DNA from: QHBQ01 sp038230695
GTDB taxonomy: Bacteria; Chloroflexota; Chloroflexia; QHBQ01
Direction: 5' to 3'
DNA length: 54,247 bases
NCBI GenBank assembly: GCA_038230695.1
Contig: JBBRMT010000003.1
Coordinates: forward strand, 1-54,247
Shown in pieces: positions 16,699 to 25,498 of this stretch. Both the position numbers and the translations under genes were made by a program. Below the pieces are notes generated by a model, which was given only the letters and a program-made list of their open reading frames with translations, ran no database searches and was not told where the DNA came from. Position 1 is the stretch's first letter, and every line of letters starts with the position of its first letter.

Positions 16699-17571
16699 TT
16701 GGCTGAAGCCAGGATAAAGAAAGTCGGGATTATCGGCGCGGGAACAATGGGCAACGGCATCGCCCAGGTGTTCGCGGTGGCGGGTTACGATGTGGTGATG
16801 CAGGACATCGGCACAGCGCAAACCGAGCGTGGCATGAACGCGATCAGCAAGAGCCTGGGCAAGCTGGTGGAGAAGGGCAAACTTAGCAGCGGTGAACAAG
16901 CCGCGACATTGGCGCGGCTGCAGACTACCACTGTGCTGGAGCAGGCTGCTATTGGCACAGATCTGGTGGTAGAGGCGGTGTTCGAGGATCTGCAAGTCAA
17001 GCGTGACACCTTTCAACGGCTGGATGCTGCCGCCCCACCCCACACCATCCTGGCGAGCAATACCAGTTCGATCAGCATCACCGAAATTGCCGCATCAACC
17101 AGGCGGCCAGCGCAGGTGATCGGGATGCACTTCTTCAACCCCGTGCCGCTAATGAGCCTGGTGGAGATTATTCGCGGCATTGCCACCAGCGACGAAACCT
17201 ACAAGGCAATCGAGGAGACTGCTAAGGCGGTGGGCAAGGTGCCAGTGGAGGTCAACGACTACCCCGGTTTCATCAGCAACCGTGTGCTTATGCCGATGAT
17301 CAACGAGGCAGTATTCTGCCTGATGGAAGGGGTTGCCAGCAAGGAAGCGATTGACACGGTGATGAAGCTGGGCATGAACCACCCGATGGGGCCGCTCACC
17401 CTCGCCGACTATATCGGCCTCGATGTCTGCCTCAACATCCTCGAAGTGCTGCATAGCGGCCTGGGCGACCCCAAGTATCGTCCCTGCCCGCTGCTACGCA
17501 AGATGGTGCAGGCGGGTTATCTGGGCCGCAAATCAGGGCGCGGCTTCTACGACTACAGCGCCAACGCATAG
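16699..17571 (+). CDS. 3-hydroxybutyryl-CoA / 3-hydroxyacyl-CoA dehydrogenase
   Basis: NAD-dependent oxidation of (S)-3-hydroxyacyl-CoA (or the reverse) in beta-oxidation or butyrate/hydroxybutyrate metabolism. The Rossmann motif GIIGAGTMGNGIAQVF is near the start, then VVEAVFEDLQVK, NTSSISITEIA, the catalytic His in GMHFFNPVPLM, and NRVLMPMINEAV with the C-terminal domain ending in YLGRKSGRGFYDYS. I start at TTG 16699 because AAAGGAG lies 7 nt upstream and the product is then 290 residues, the usual family size; an upstream ATG at 16585 would translate the heptamer array. It is followed by an acyl-CoA dehydrogenase on the same strand. Confidence 0.93.
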   Translation: MAEARIKKVGIIGAGTMGNGIAQVFAVAGYDVVMQDIGTAQTERGMNAISKSLGKLVEKGKLSSGEQAATLARLQTTTVLEQAAIGTDLVVEAVFEDLQVKRDTFQRLDAAAPPHTILASNTSSISITEIAASTRRPAQVIGMHFFNPVPLMSLVEIIRGIATSDETYKAIEETAKAVGKVPVEVNDYPGFISNRVLMPMINEAVFCLMEGVASKEAIDTVMKLGMNHPMGPLTLADYIGLDVCLNILEVLHSGLGDPKYRPCPLLRKMVQAGYLGRKSGRGFYDYSANA

Positions 17572-17573
17572 TT

Positions 17574-17613
17574 TTTAGCCCTCTCCCTTCACGGGAGAGG
17601 GTTGGGTGAGGGT
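17574..17613. repeat. REP-like palindrome (CCCTCTCCC...GGGAGAGGG)
   Basis: CCCTCTCCCTTCACGGGAGAGGG is a 9-bp stem with a short loop, followed by TTGGGTGAGGG. Single related palindromes occur near 31430-31475, 32240-32258, 33160-33195 and 34022-34050, always in gaps between genes, plus one inside the gene at 47475-49250. Confidence 0.7.
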
Positions 17614-17672
17614 GACTCTCGAAGCGCATAGTTGCCTATCGTAACCACCCACAGTAGAAAGGGGATAAGACA

Positions 17673-18833
17673 ATGCAGTTTACCCTGACCGAAGAGCAGC
17701 AGGCCATCCGCGCCGTTGCCGCCGACCTGGCTGACAAGGAACTTGCCCCACGCGCCGCCGGTTACGACGAGAGCGAGGAGTTCACCTGGGAGAGCGTCAA
17801 GAAGCTGGCCGCTTCGGGCTTCCTGGGCGTGACCGTGCCGGAGGAGTATGACGGGGTGGGCGCGGATTATATCAGCTACGCGCTGGCGATGGAGGAGGTG
17901 GCGCGAGGCTGCGCGGCCACCAGCGTTACGATGACGGTGCAGAACTCGCTGGTAAACTGGCCGATTATGGCGGCGGGCAACGAGGAGCAGAAGCGCAAGT
18001 ACCTGCCCAAATTGGCAAGCGGCGAGTGGCTGGGTTGCTACGGCCTCAGCGAACCGGCGGTAGGCTCCGATCCAGCAGGCATGGCCTGTACCGCGACGCA
18101 GGACGGTGACTACTGGGTGATCAATGGCAGCAAGAACTTCATTAGCAACGGCGGGGTTGCCGATGTGGCAGTCATATGGGCAACTACCGATCGCAGCATC
18201 CGCCACAAAGCGGTTGCCACTTTCATCGTGGAGAAGGGAACGCCCGGCTTCAGCGCAGGTAAGAGCGAACATAAGCTGGGCATCCACGGCAGCAACACGG
18301 TGATGCTGTACTTCGAGAATTGCCGCATCCACAAGGATCAGCTACTCGCCCCGCCCGGTGAAGGTTTCAAGCTGGCGATGAAGACGTTGGATGGCGGACG
18401 CATCGGTGTGGCTGCCCAGGCGGTGGGCATCGCCCAGGCTGCACTCGATTATGCCGCCAAATACGCGCATCAGCGCACCGCTTTCGGTAAGCCGATTGCC
18501 GATCTGCAAGCCATCCAGTTCAAGATTGCCGACATGGCGACCCGTACCACCGCCGCCCGCCTGCTCACCCTTCAAGCTGCCGACTTCAAGCAGCGCAACT
18601 TGCCATACAGTGAGCAGGCGGCCATGGCAAAGCTGTTCGCCTCGGAGACGGCCACCTTTGTCACCCATCAGGCAGTACAGATTCTGGGTGGCTACGGCTA
18701 CCTGCGCGAGTATCCGGTCGAGCGTCTCTACCGCGATGCCCGCATCACCGAGATATATGAAGGCACCAGCGAGATTCAGCGCCTGGTCATCGCCGCGCAG
18801 GAGCTTAAAGCCCGACGGCCTATCGGTGAATAA
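17673..18833 (+). CDS. Acyl-CoA dehydrogenase (short/medium-chain type)
   Basis: FAD enzyme that introduces the C2-C3 double bond of acyl-CoA, with electrons passed to ETF. 386 residues, full family length. Motifs: FTLTEEQQAIR at the start, CYGLSEPAVGSDPAGM (substrate/flavin region), ISNGGVADVAVIWATT, HQRTAFGKPIADLQAIQFKI, QILGGYGYLREYPVERLYRDARI and the catalytic-base region TEIYEGTSEIQRLVIA. GGGGAT lies before the ATG. It follows the hydroxyacyl-CoA dehydrogenase after a 100-nt gap with a palindrome, and the two probably act in the same beta-oxidation or butyryl-CoA pathway. Chain length cannot be read from sequence alone. Confidence 0.94.
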   Translation: MQFTLTEEQQAIRAVAADLADKELAPRAAGYDESEEFTWESVKKLAASGFLGVTVPEEYDGVGADYISYALAMEEVARGCAATSVTMTVQNSLVNWPIMAAGNEEQKRKYLPKLASGEWLGCYGLSEPAVGSDPAGMACTATQDGDYWVINGSKNFISNGGVADVAVIWATTDRSIRHKAVATFIVEKGTPGFSAGKSEHKLGIHGSNTVMLYFENCRIHKDQLLAPPGEGFKLAMKTLDGGRIGVAAQAVGIAQAALDYAAKYAHQRTAFGKPIADLQAIQFKIADMATRTTAARLLTLQAADFKQRNLPYSEQAAMAKLFASETATFVTHQAVQILGGYGYLREYPVERLYRDARITEIYEGTSEIQRLVIAAQELKARRPIGE

Positions 18834-18857
18834 CACTAAGCAGAGGAGGATTACCAA

Positions 18858-19773
18858 ATGCCGAGGCGCATAACTCCGCTGCCGTACCCGTTGGCTGAGG
18901 TATTTGGCTATCCCCCTGATAATCTAGCAACTGCTGCACAAAACGTGCGGGCGCATCGCTGGTGTCCGTTCAACAATCCTTCTGGCGCAGATTGCACCAA
19001 AGACAAACGTGACGACCCGCTGGGGGTATGCTCGATCACTCATGGTAATGACCAGGTGATTACCTGTCCAGTGCGCTTCCGCGAAGATTACAAAATCCTG
19101 GATGATGCAGCCGCATTCTTCTTCCCTAACTTCAAACCTGAGCGCCCGCCACGAATGTTGTCCGAAGTTTCCCTCCCCGATAAAAAACGGCAAGTCCGCA
19201 GGCAACATAGACATTGTGCTGGCGATGCTTGATGAGAATGGCTACGTCAGCGACTACGGGGCGGTGGAGATACAGGCTGTATATATCAGCGGCAACGTGA
19301 GAGGTGTGTTCGGCGATTATATGACCCATCAAACCGACTACCTGAACCATTGGCGACCAGACGACTATCCACGTCCCGATTATCTTTCATCGTCGCGCAA
19401 ACGTCTTGCACCGCAACTGCTGTTCAAGGGCAGTATCCTCAATCAGTGGCAGCGCAAGATGGCAGTCGCGGTGCAGCGTAGCTTCTTCCGCACCTTGCCC
19501 ACCCTTCAGCCAGTTACTCCAGAGCAGGCCCAAATCGCTTGGCTGATTTATGACCTAGAACCAGACCCCAACGATAACCGCTATCATCTTGTCCGCACCG
19601 ATACAGTATACACGGAGTTCAAATCTGCTCTGAACACCATCACTACGCCAGGAATCGGTGATGAGCAGGATTTTATCAACAAGCTGCAAGCGCGGGTAGC
19701 GCCGAAGAAGGCTGTTCCCGATACAACAAGGCTAGCAGGATTGCAACCAATTGATAAGGATATTCTACCTTAG
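18858..19773 (+). pseudogene. NotI-like restriction endonuclease, frameshifted
   Basis: Two overlapping frames make one protein. Frame 1 (18858-~19181) has four cysteines (RWCPFNN, ADCTKDK, GVCSIT, VITCPVRF), as in the metal-binding Cys4 region of NotI-type enzymes. Frame 2 (from ~19182 to 19773) holds GNIDIVLAML and VEIQAVYISGNVRG, matching the Asp and Glu-x-Gln catalytic pattern of that PD-(D/E)xK subgroup. Removing one A from the A6 run at 19182-19187 joins them (...LPDKNGKSAGNID...). GAGGAGG precedes the ATG at 18858, 24 nt after the acyl-CoA dehydrogenase. A sequencing error or programmed frameshift at the A-run is the alternative to a real mutation. Confidence 0.75.
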
Positions 19774-19782
19774 AGGCTCCAA

Positions 19783-20664
19783 ATGAGACAGCTAACCTTG
19801 TGGGACATCCCTACCAACCCAGAGCGGATCGTAAATGTTGCCTCTGTACCGCTGCGTAGCCCGTTCCGCTACCCTGGTGGCAAGACCTGGCTAGTTCCCT
19901 ATATCCGCCGCTGGCTGGCGAGTTGCAATTCGCGCCCTATGGAGTTCATCGAGCCGTTCGCTGGTGGAGGTATCATCAGCCTGACGGTTGCGGCAGAGAG
20001 CCTTAGCGATCATGTGACGATGGTTTAGCTTGATAAGCAGGTGGCAGCAGTCTGGCAAACCATTCTTGACGAGCAAGGTAGCACATGGCTGGAGCAGCGC
20101 ATTTTGCGCTTTAATCCCACTTTGGAGACAGTCCACGCCGCGCTTGGTCAACCAACCGACCAGCAGACAGAACTAGCATTCCAAACCATCCTGAAGAACC
20201 GCGTTAACCGAGGTGGCATCCTTGCTGCTGGCGCAGGAATGGTTAAGAACGGCGAGGCCAACAAAGGGTTGCGCTCACGCTGGTACCCTGAAACGCTACA
20301 AAAGCGCATTGCCCAGGTGGCAGCAATGCGCGAGCGCATCACGTTTATTCACGGTGATGGGTTTAAGGCTATTGCAGACAACACGAACCGTACCGATGCT
20401 GTATTCTTTATTGACCCTCCCTACACCATAGCGGGCAAGCGGGCGGGTAGCAGGCTTTATACCCATGCCGATATTGACCACGAAGAATTGTTCCGCCTCG
20501 CTGCCAGTATCGTCGGCGATGTGCTGCTCACCTACGGCAACACCGACGAGGTGCGTGATTTGGCACAACGCTATGGCTTTGTAACTTGGCCCGTGGCGAT
20601 GAAAAACACCCACCATGTGATGATGCACGAGCTGCTAATTGGCAAGAATCTGGATTGGATCTAA
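19783..20664 (+). pseudogene. D12-class DNA adenine N6-methyltransferase with in-frame stop
   Basis: The likely protecting partner of the upstream nuclease, 9 nt after it. N-terminal half: SPFRYPGGKTWLVPYI (SAM-binding motif X) and FIEPFAGGGIISLTV (motif I). C-terminal half: FFIDPPYTIAGKRAG (catalytic motif IV DPPY), LLTYGNTDEVRDL. The two halves are in the same frame but are separated by a single TAG at 20026-20028. Related enzymes usually have an acidic residue next to the LDxQVAAVW segment, so GAG-to-TAG is the simplest explanation. Without readthrough, neither fragment (81 aa, and 207 aa from a possible restart at 20041) has a complete active site. Confidence 0.8.
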
Positions 20665-20679
20665 CTTCAAGGAGCGCGA

Positions 20680-21543
20680 ATGATCGACGGATACATCGAG
20701 GCTGGCGCGGTGCGGCTGCACTACGCACGCGAGGGCGCAGTGGGCGACAAGAGGCCCATCCTGCTGCTGCATGGCTTCCCCCAGGACTTGTACTGCTGGC
20801 GTAAGGTGATGGGGCCACTGGCACAGCAGACTGGCTCTGCGGTTTATGCCATTGATATGAAGGGATTTGGCGATAGCGACAAGCCAACCAGCGGGCCAAA
20901 CGCGAAATATGACAAGATTACCATCGCGGGCGAGATTCGCCAGGCGATGCGCCTGATCGCCGAGCGCGATGGCTGGGCGGGGCGTAGCTTCGCAGTCGTC
21001 GGCCACGACTGGGGCGGGCCGGTTGCCTTCCTGCTTGCCTCTGGCTATCCTAAAGCGGTGGACAGCCTCGTGCTGGTAGATGGCCCTACGCGCCAGCCGC
21101 CGCCCTGGTACATCTGGTACGCCTTCGTCTTCAACATCCCCGGCTTCGAGTTTGTGTTGGACGTAGGCAGCGATGAAATTATTAAACGTGGATTGCTTGA
21201 TACGCTGGTGAACCCCGATGCAATCAGCGAGTCTGATTTGCGTCACTATCAAAAGGCGTTTGGCACCAAAGCGGCGCACCGAGCTGGCCTGGCCTACTAT
21301 CGCAACCTGCTAAAAGACCTGCCCAGCTTTGCTAGAGCGCGACGGCGCGGCATTAGCCAACCTACGCTGCTGGTATGGGCAGACAAGGATTTCGCCCTGC
21401 CGCTCTCCGTAGCCGAGCAGATGCACGCAGATATGCCCCATTCTCGCCTGGAAATCATCCGCAACTGCGGTCATTTCGTGCCAGAGGAGCAACCAGAGCA
21501 ACTAACCACCCTGCTTACCCGCTTTCTTGCGCCATCGCGCTGA
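20680..21543 (+). CDS. Alpha/beta hydrolase (epoxide hydrolase / haloacetate dehalogenase type)
   Basis: 287 residues, full length. The oxyanion region LLLHGFPQDLYCW is followed by the nucleophile elbow VVGHDWGG, where Asp is the nucleophile as in epoxide hydrolases and haloalkane or haloacetate dehalogenases. A charge-relay Asp is likely in WADKDFAL, and the catalytic His is in NCGHFVPEE. AAGGAG lies 7 nt before the ATG. No signal peptide, so it is cytoplasmic. The substrate cannot be decided from sequence. It sits just after the broken restriction-modification pair but is probably unrelated to it. Confidence 0.88.
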   Translation: MIDGYIEAGAVRLHYAREGAVGDKRPILLLHGFPQDLYCWRKVMGPLAQQTGSAVYAIDMKGFGDSDKPTSGPNAKYDKITIAGEIRQAMRLIAERDGWAGRSFAVVGHDWGGPVAFLLASGYPKAVDSLVLVDGPTRQPPPWYIWYAFVFNIPGFEFVLDVGSDEIIKRGLLDTLVNPDAISESDLRHYQKAFGTKAAHRAGLAYYRNLLKDLPSFARARRRGISQPTLLVWADKDFALPLSVAEQMHADMPHSRLEIIRNCGHFVPEEQPEQLTTLLTRFLAPSR

Positions 21544-21545
21544 AA

Positions 21546-21577
21546 CAAAAAGCCCCTCCCAAAATCGGAAGGGGCTG
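21546..21577. terminator. Hairpin between convergent genes
   Basis: AGCCCCTCC / GGAAGGGGCT forms a stem of about 9 bp flanked by AAAA on the left. It lies between the convergent genes ending at 21543 and 21597 and can end transcription from one or both sides, although the plus-strand U-tract is poor. Confidence 0.6.
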
Positions 21578-21596
21578 AGTCAATGATGGCAGTCGC

Positions 21597-22061
21597 TTAC
21601 AGCTTGCCAGCGCGACGAGCGCGAATTATGATGAATAGGTAGGGGATGACGAAGAACAGGTTAACGATGCCGGTGATGATGTCGTTCTGGAATACCCAGG
21701 GGTCGGCGTTCGACCCACCAGGGTTGAAGCCGAAGACGAAAGGCAGGATGAGCAGAGCCAGGGTAAGCAGCACAAAGCCATAGAGCGAGAGTTCGCCCAG
21801 GTTGGTGCCACCTAGCTTTATCTTCCAGCCGTACATACAGCCACTGGTAAACAGAATCATCAGTACGCCATAAACAATATCGCGGACACCGGCAGCCTGA
21901 ACCTCTGGCTGGAACGCACCCCGATCCCAGATTGAGGGTATGCCGCTACCAGGTAGCCAACTGAGGAACGGCCATACGATTAGCCAGACACCACCGAGAA
22001 AGCCGCCTAGCGAACCGAGAATATATCCTATATCTGATCTGCGTTTGGTTGTTGCCTCCAC
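21597..22061 (-). CDS. Small four-helix membrane protein
   Basis: 154 residues from the GTG at 22061, chosen because AAAGGAG lies 8 nt upstream; the longer ATG version at 22163 adds 34 residues without a ribosome site. Four hydrophobic segments are visible (YILGSLGGFLGGVWLIVW; DIVYGVLMILFTSGCMYGW; LSLYGFVLLTLALLILPFVFG; DIITGIVNLFFVIPYLFIII), with a basic C-terminus (RARRAGKL). No family recognised. Confidence 0.7.
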   Translation of the reverse strand: MEATTKRRSDIGYILGSLGGFLGGVWLIVWPFLSWLPGSGIPSIWDRGAFQPEVQAAGVRDIVYGVLMILFTSGCMYGWKIKLGGTNLGELSLYGFVLLTLALLILPFVFGFNPGGSNADPWVFQNDIITGIVNLFFVIPYLFIIIRARRAGKL

Positions 22062-22540
22062 ACTACCAACTCCTTTCGCGCCGAGCGCGTGAATGGTGAA
22101 TAATTCGGAAGAGCGTTCCGGCGCAAGCGGTTGCGTCCGCCAATGGGTGCCACTGATGGGCAAGATAGCGCATCATGCTGGCTGTCTTTAGTGATGTTGA
22201 TGGTGCAACTTTAGCAGGGTTTGCCCGCTCTGTCAAGTTTACGCAAGGTAAGCCAAAATAGATGTAATATCAAATCGCCAATCAAATAGATGGTATGTTT
22301 TTCGTAGGGGCAGGCGGTGTCCGGCTAATGCAATTTATACCATCTGCTCAGTCCACAGTCCATAGTCCTCTGCCCTGATCAGGCGCGGCACGATTATTGT
22401 TATTAAGGTGTAAATATGGTAAAATTGTACCATAGAGATTGTGCAGTGGTCCGCCGGGCGCGGGCCATGCCTGTTTCAGCAGGGGCGTAAGGAAACCCGC
22501 GCTACCTAACAACAAAACAACTCTCACTAGTGGAGCTTGC
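22062..22540. other. Divergent intergenic region with repeats and a promoter
   Basis: Contents: a half REP-like unit GTAGGGGCAGGCGG near 22304; a heptamer run CTCAGTC, CACAGTC, CATAGTC, CTCTGCC (22347-22374); and the promoter at 22397-22425 for the phosphoesterase. An in-frame ATG at 22439 exists upstream of the chosen TTG start but lacks a ribosome site. No RNA gene was recognised. Confidence 0.55.
22397..22434 (+). promoter_or_regulatory. Promoter with operator-like palindrome over the -10
   Basis: TTGTTA (22397-22402), 17 bp, TAAAAT (22420-22425). The inverted repeat TATGGTA-AAATTG-TACCATA (22415-22434) overlaps the -10 box and the expected start point, where a repressor could bind. It is upstream of the metallophosphoesterase, with a leader of ~110 nt. 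Confidence 0.5.
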
Positions 22541-23320
22541 TTGGCTAACAACATTCTGATTATCTCGGACCTTCACGCCAACCTGGCCGCGCTTCAAGCG
22601 GTAGTCGCCGACTTTATCACGCAGGCCGGTCAGCCCAGCGCCATTTGGTGCATGGGCGACATCGTAGATTATGGCGCGGAGCCGAACGAAGTCATCGCCA
22701 TGCTAAAAGAGTATCCCACTATCTGCGTGGCAGGCAACCACGAACTGGCGGTGCTGGGACAGGAGGAGTTGGCCCTGTTCAACCCCGATGCCCGCAAGAG
22801 CGTGATCTGGACGCAACAACACCTCAATGCCGACAGCCTCGATTATCTGCGCGGGCTGCCCCGCACCATCACTCTTGCTACTGATAACGCCGACTTCACC
22901 CTCGCGCATGGCAGCCCTCGTGACCCCGTCTGGGAGTATGTGCTGGAGAGCGAGGAGGCGGCCGACAACTTCCTGGTGATGGAAACCACCCATGGGCTAA
23001 TCGGCCATAGCCACCTCCCCATCTATTTCAAGATGATCCAACTGGATAACAAACACGCCGGAGTCGGGCGGGCGCTCGGTGAACACGACGATGTGTTGAA
23101 GATCGGCGATTACCACACCCGCGAACGGCTGCTGGTCAACCCCGGCGGGCTGGGCCAGCCGCGTAACGGCGACCCCCGCTCTTCGTATATAATCTACGAT
23201 GTGGAGAACGCCACGATGCGCTACCGTCGCGTTGCCTACGACATCAAAGCAACGCAGGCGAAGATCCATGCCGCGAAGCTGCCAGAACGGTTCGCCAAAC
23301 GGCTGGAGCGAGGAACCTGA
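22541..23320 (+). CDS. Metallophosphoesterase (calcineurin-like, YfcE/diadenosine type)
   Basis: 259 residues from the TTG at 22541, preceded by GTGGAG and leading directly into the first motif. Metal-binding motifs in order: ISDLHANLAAL (DxH), CMGDIVDYGAEP (GDxxDYG), VAGNHE (GNHE), LAHGSP (GHxx-type), GLIGHSHLP (GHTH-type) and LVNPGGLGQPRNGDPRSSY. These bind two divalent metals for phosphoester hydrolysis. It is cytoplasmic. The subtype resembles predicted phosphodiesterases/phosphatases of the YfcE-like group; the substrate is unknown. Confidence 0.88.
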   Translation: MANNILIISDLHANLAALQAVVADFITQAGQPSAIWCMGDIVDYGAEPNEVIAMLKEYPTICVAGNHELAVLGQEELALFNPDARKSVIWTQQHLNADSLDYLRGLPRTITLATDNADFTLAHGSPRDPVWEYVLESEEAADNFLVMETTHGLIGHSHLPIYFKMIQLDNKHAGVGRALGEHDDVLKIGDYHTRERLLVNPGGLGQPRNGDPRSSYIIYDVENATMRYRRVAYDIKATQAKIHAAKLPERFAKRLERGT

Positions 23321-23323
23321 CTA

Positions 23324-23529
23324 CAATGGTGAATGGTGAATGGTGAATGGTAAATGAGAGCGAGAACGCCGCACTAATCTGTAGGGGCGAACCATTGTTC
23401 GCCCTGAACGTCATCAAAACTGGCGGCCAGATTGTGAATGTTGAATTATGAATGAGAGCGAGAACGTCGAACTAATCTGTAGAGGCGAACCGTTGTTCGC
23501 CTGATGCGCCACTAAAACTGGTGACCAAC
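23324..23529. repeat. Tandem-duplicated repeat block (heptamers plus REP-like palindromes)
   Basis: Heptamers CAATGGT, GAATGGT x3, AAATGAG (23324-23358) are followed by AGCGAGAACG..., CTGTAGGGGCGAACCATTGT and TCGCCC. A second block (GAATGTT, GAATTAT, GAATGAG at 23436-23456) repeats the same order. The ~80-bp unit 23352-23430 is a direct repeat of 23450-23529 with about 80% identity by eye. No gene. Confidence 0.75.
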
Positions 23530-23545
23530 CAGATAAACAGGAGAT

Positions 23546-24958
23546 ATGGACAGTTCAAGTACAATTATGGCAGCGCACCCGCTGGCAGGCTTGCTGGTGT
23601 TGGCTGCCGAGATTTCAATACCGATCGACCCCTGGGTAGGGGCGATAATCATTGCCATTTCAATTGTGGGGGTGGCGTTCTTCTCTAGCTCTGAGGCGGC
23701 GCTGATTTCGGTTAGCCCGGTGCGTATCCACTATCTGGCCGAGCAAGGCAACCGCGCTGCGCTAAAGGTCGAAAAGTTGACCAAACAGCACAGCAAACTG
23801 TTCGCAACCATCCTGCTGTCGGAGAACGCGCTGATTATCTTCGCCTCCTCGATCGCCACGATAATTGCGGTTAGCCTGTTTGGTAGCGGCAACACCACCC
23901 TGGCAACCCTGGCCGCTACCCTGTTCGATGTTACCGTGGTGGTGATATTTGGCGAGATTACCCCCAAGACGATTGCCGCGCAGCATGCCGAGGCGTGGTC
24001 ACTGGTGGTGGCGCGGCCAATCAGCGCCTGGCTGCGGCTGATTACGCCGGTAATCTGGTTGTTCACCCGCGTAACCGATGCGGTGGTGCGCTTGATTGGG
24101 GTGGATACGCACGGCAAGTCGTCGCTGGCAACCGAGGAAGAGATTCGGATGCTGATTGACCTCTCTTCCAAGGAGGGGCAGATGCGCCAGGCCGAGAGCC
24201 ATCTCTTGCAGAATGTGTTCAAGTTTGGCGACCGCCAGGCCCGCGAGGTGATGACCCCACGCACCAGCATTGACTGCATCTCCGCCGATGCGTGCGTGAG
24301 CGACTTTCTGGCCGATTTTGCCGAGCAGGGCCACTCGCGCTGGCCGGTAGTGCGCGAAGACCTTGATGATGTGGTTGGTATCCTCTACGTCAAGGATGTG
24401 CTACTGGCGCTGGCGACCCCCGGCAAGCCCATCCGTGGGCTGCACATTGTGCCACCCGGTGCGGACAGCGGCAACATCGAACAGCAGCGTCAGGCCATCC
24501 TTGCTGCCAAAGTAGTCAGTCTGATGCGCGACGCGCACTTCACCCCTGAGACCAAGCCGGTACGTGACCTGCTCACCGAGATGCGCCAGCGCAAGGTGCA
24601 GGTGGCGTTGCTGGTAGACGAGTTCGGCGGCACGGCGGGCATGGTAACAATCGAGGATATGCTGGAAGAAATCGTCGGAGAGATGCAGGATGAGCTTGAC
24701 GAGGAGGGCAGTCGCTACGTCGCGGTTAACGAGAATACCATGCTGGCCGATGGTCAGATGCGGGTGGAGGAAGTCAACCACGCCTTTGCCACCAACATCC
24801 CCGAAGGCGACGATTATGAAACGTTGGCGGGTTTCGTGCTGCAAAAGCTGGCCCACCTGCCGCGCAAAGGCGAATACACCGACCATGGCAACCTCCGCAT
24901 CGAGGTAGAGGATGTGGAAGGCACCAGGATTAAGAAACTCAAACTTACCAAACTCTAG
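23546..24958 (+). CDS. CNNM/HlyC-CorC family membrane protein with CBS pair
   Basis: 470 residues. The N-terminal CNNM (DUF21) membrane domain (~1-185) has about four helices and the SSSEAALISVSPVRIHYLAE signature. A CBS pair follows (~205-375; VMTPRTSIDCI, ARDLDDV-type VGILYVKDVL, VALLVDEFGGTAGMVTIEDMLEEIVGE). The CorC_HlyC domain is at the end (MLADGQMRVEEVN...YETLAGFVLQKLAHLP). Proteins of this family are linked to Mg2+/Co2+ or Na+ export and are often annotated hemolysin; the domain gives no evidence for a toxin. GGAG precedes the ATG. It is followed after 14 nt by a UspA gene and then two TrkA-type genes, suggesting an ion-homeostasis operon. Confidence 0.93.
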   Translation: MDSSSTIMAAHPLAGLLVLAAEISIPIDPWVGAIIIAISIVGVAFFSSSEAALISVSPVRIHYLAEQGNRAALKVEKLTKQHSKLFATILLSENALIIFASSIATIIAVSLFGSGNTTLATLAATLFDVTVVVIFGEITPKTIAAQHAEAWSLVVARPISAWLRLITPVIWLFTRVTDAVVRLIGVDTHGKSSLATEEEIRMLIDLSSKEGQMRQAESHLLQNVFKFGDRQAREVMTPRTSIDCISADACVSDFLADFAEQGHSRWPVVREDLDDVVGILYVKDVLLALATPGKPIRGLHIVPPGADSGNIEQQRQAILAAKVVSLMRDAHFTPETKPVRDLLTEMRQRKVQVALLVDEFGGTAGMVTIEDMLEEIVGEMQDELDEEGSRYVAVNENTMLADGQMRVEEVNHAFATNIPEGDDYETLAGFVLQKLAHLPRKGEYTDHGNLRIEVEDVEGTRIKKLKLTKL

Positions 24959-24972
24959 GAGGAGTTTTAACC

Positions 24973-25470
24973 ATGATTGACCCAAGAGGCGAACCATGGG
25001 GTCTTGCCCATGTGCTGATTGCGGTGAAGGACGGCGAGAGCGACGTTGACGCGCTGAAGCTGGGCTACGGCGTGGCGCGAAAGAGTCGCGGGCGAGTGAC
25101 TGTGCTGTATGTGGTGGAAGTGCCGCAGGCGCTAACCCTTGATGCCGAAATACCAGAGGCAGTGGCGAAAGGTGAAGCCGCCTTGCAGTTCGCTGAGAGA
25201 TTGGCCGCTGATTACGACCTTGAGGTGGATGGGGAAATCATCCAGGCGCGGCAGATCGGCCCGGCAATTGTGGATGAGGTTTCGGTGCGCCACGCCGATC
25301 TGGTGATAATGACTGCGCGGCTGCACCGCAAGCCTGGCGAGTTCGATATGGGCAAGACCGTACCCTATGTGTTGAGCAACGCGCCCTGTCGTGTGTGGAT
25401 CTGCCGTGCGCCGATCAGCGCCGATGATCGCAATCCCTACCGCTCCAGCGCGATGACCACGGTCAAGTAG
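24973..25470 (+). CDS. Universal stress protein (UspA) family
   Basis: 165 residues, a single Usp domain: HVLIAVKDGESDVDALKLG at the start, VTVLYVVEVP, HADLVIMTARLHR and VPYVLSNAPCRVWICRAP at the end. The classical G-x9-GS ATP motif is not clear (DMGKTVPYVLSNAP is found where it would lie), so nucleotide binding is uncertain. GGAGGAG precedes the ATG. It lies between the CorC-like gene and the TrkA pair; Usp proteins are commonly coupled to ion transport and stress. Confidence 0.85.
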   Translation: MIDPRGEPWGLAHVLIAVKDGESDVDALKLGYGVARKSRGRVTVLYVVEVPQALTLDAEIPEAVAKGEAALQFAERLAADYDLEVDGEIIQARQIGPAIVDEVSVRHADLVIMTARLHRKPGEFDMGKTVPYVLSNAPCRVWICRAPISADDRNPYRSSAMTTVK

Positions 25471-25498
25471 TCTAAGAAGAAAAGGAGAGGCAACGTTT

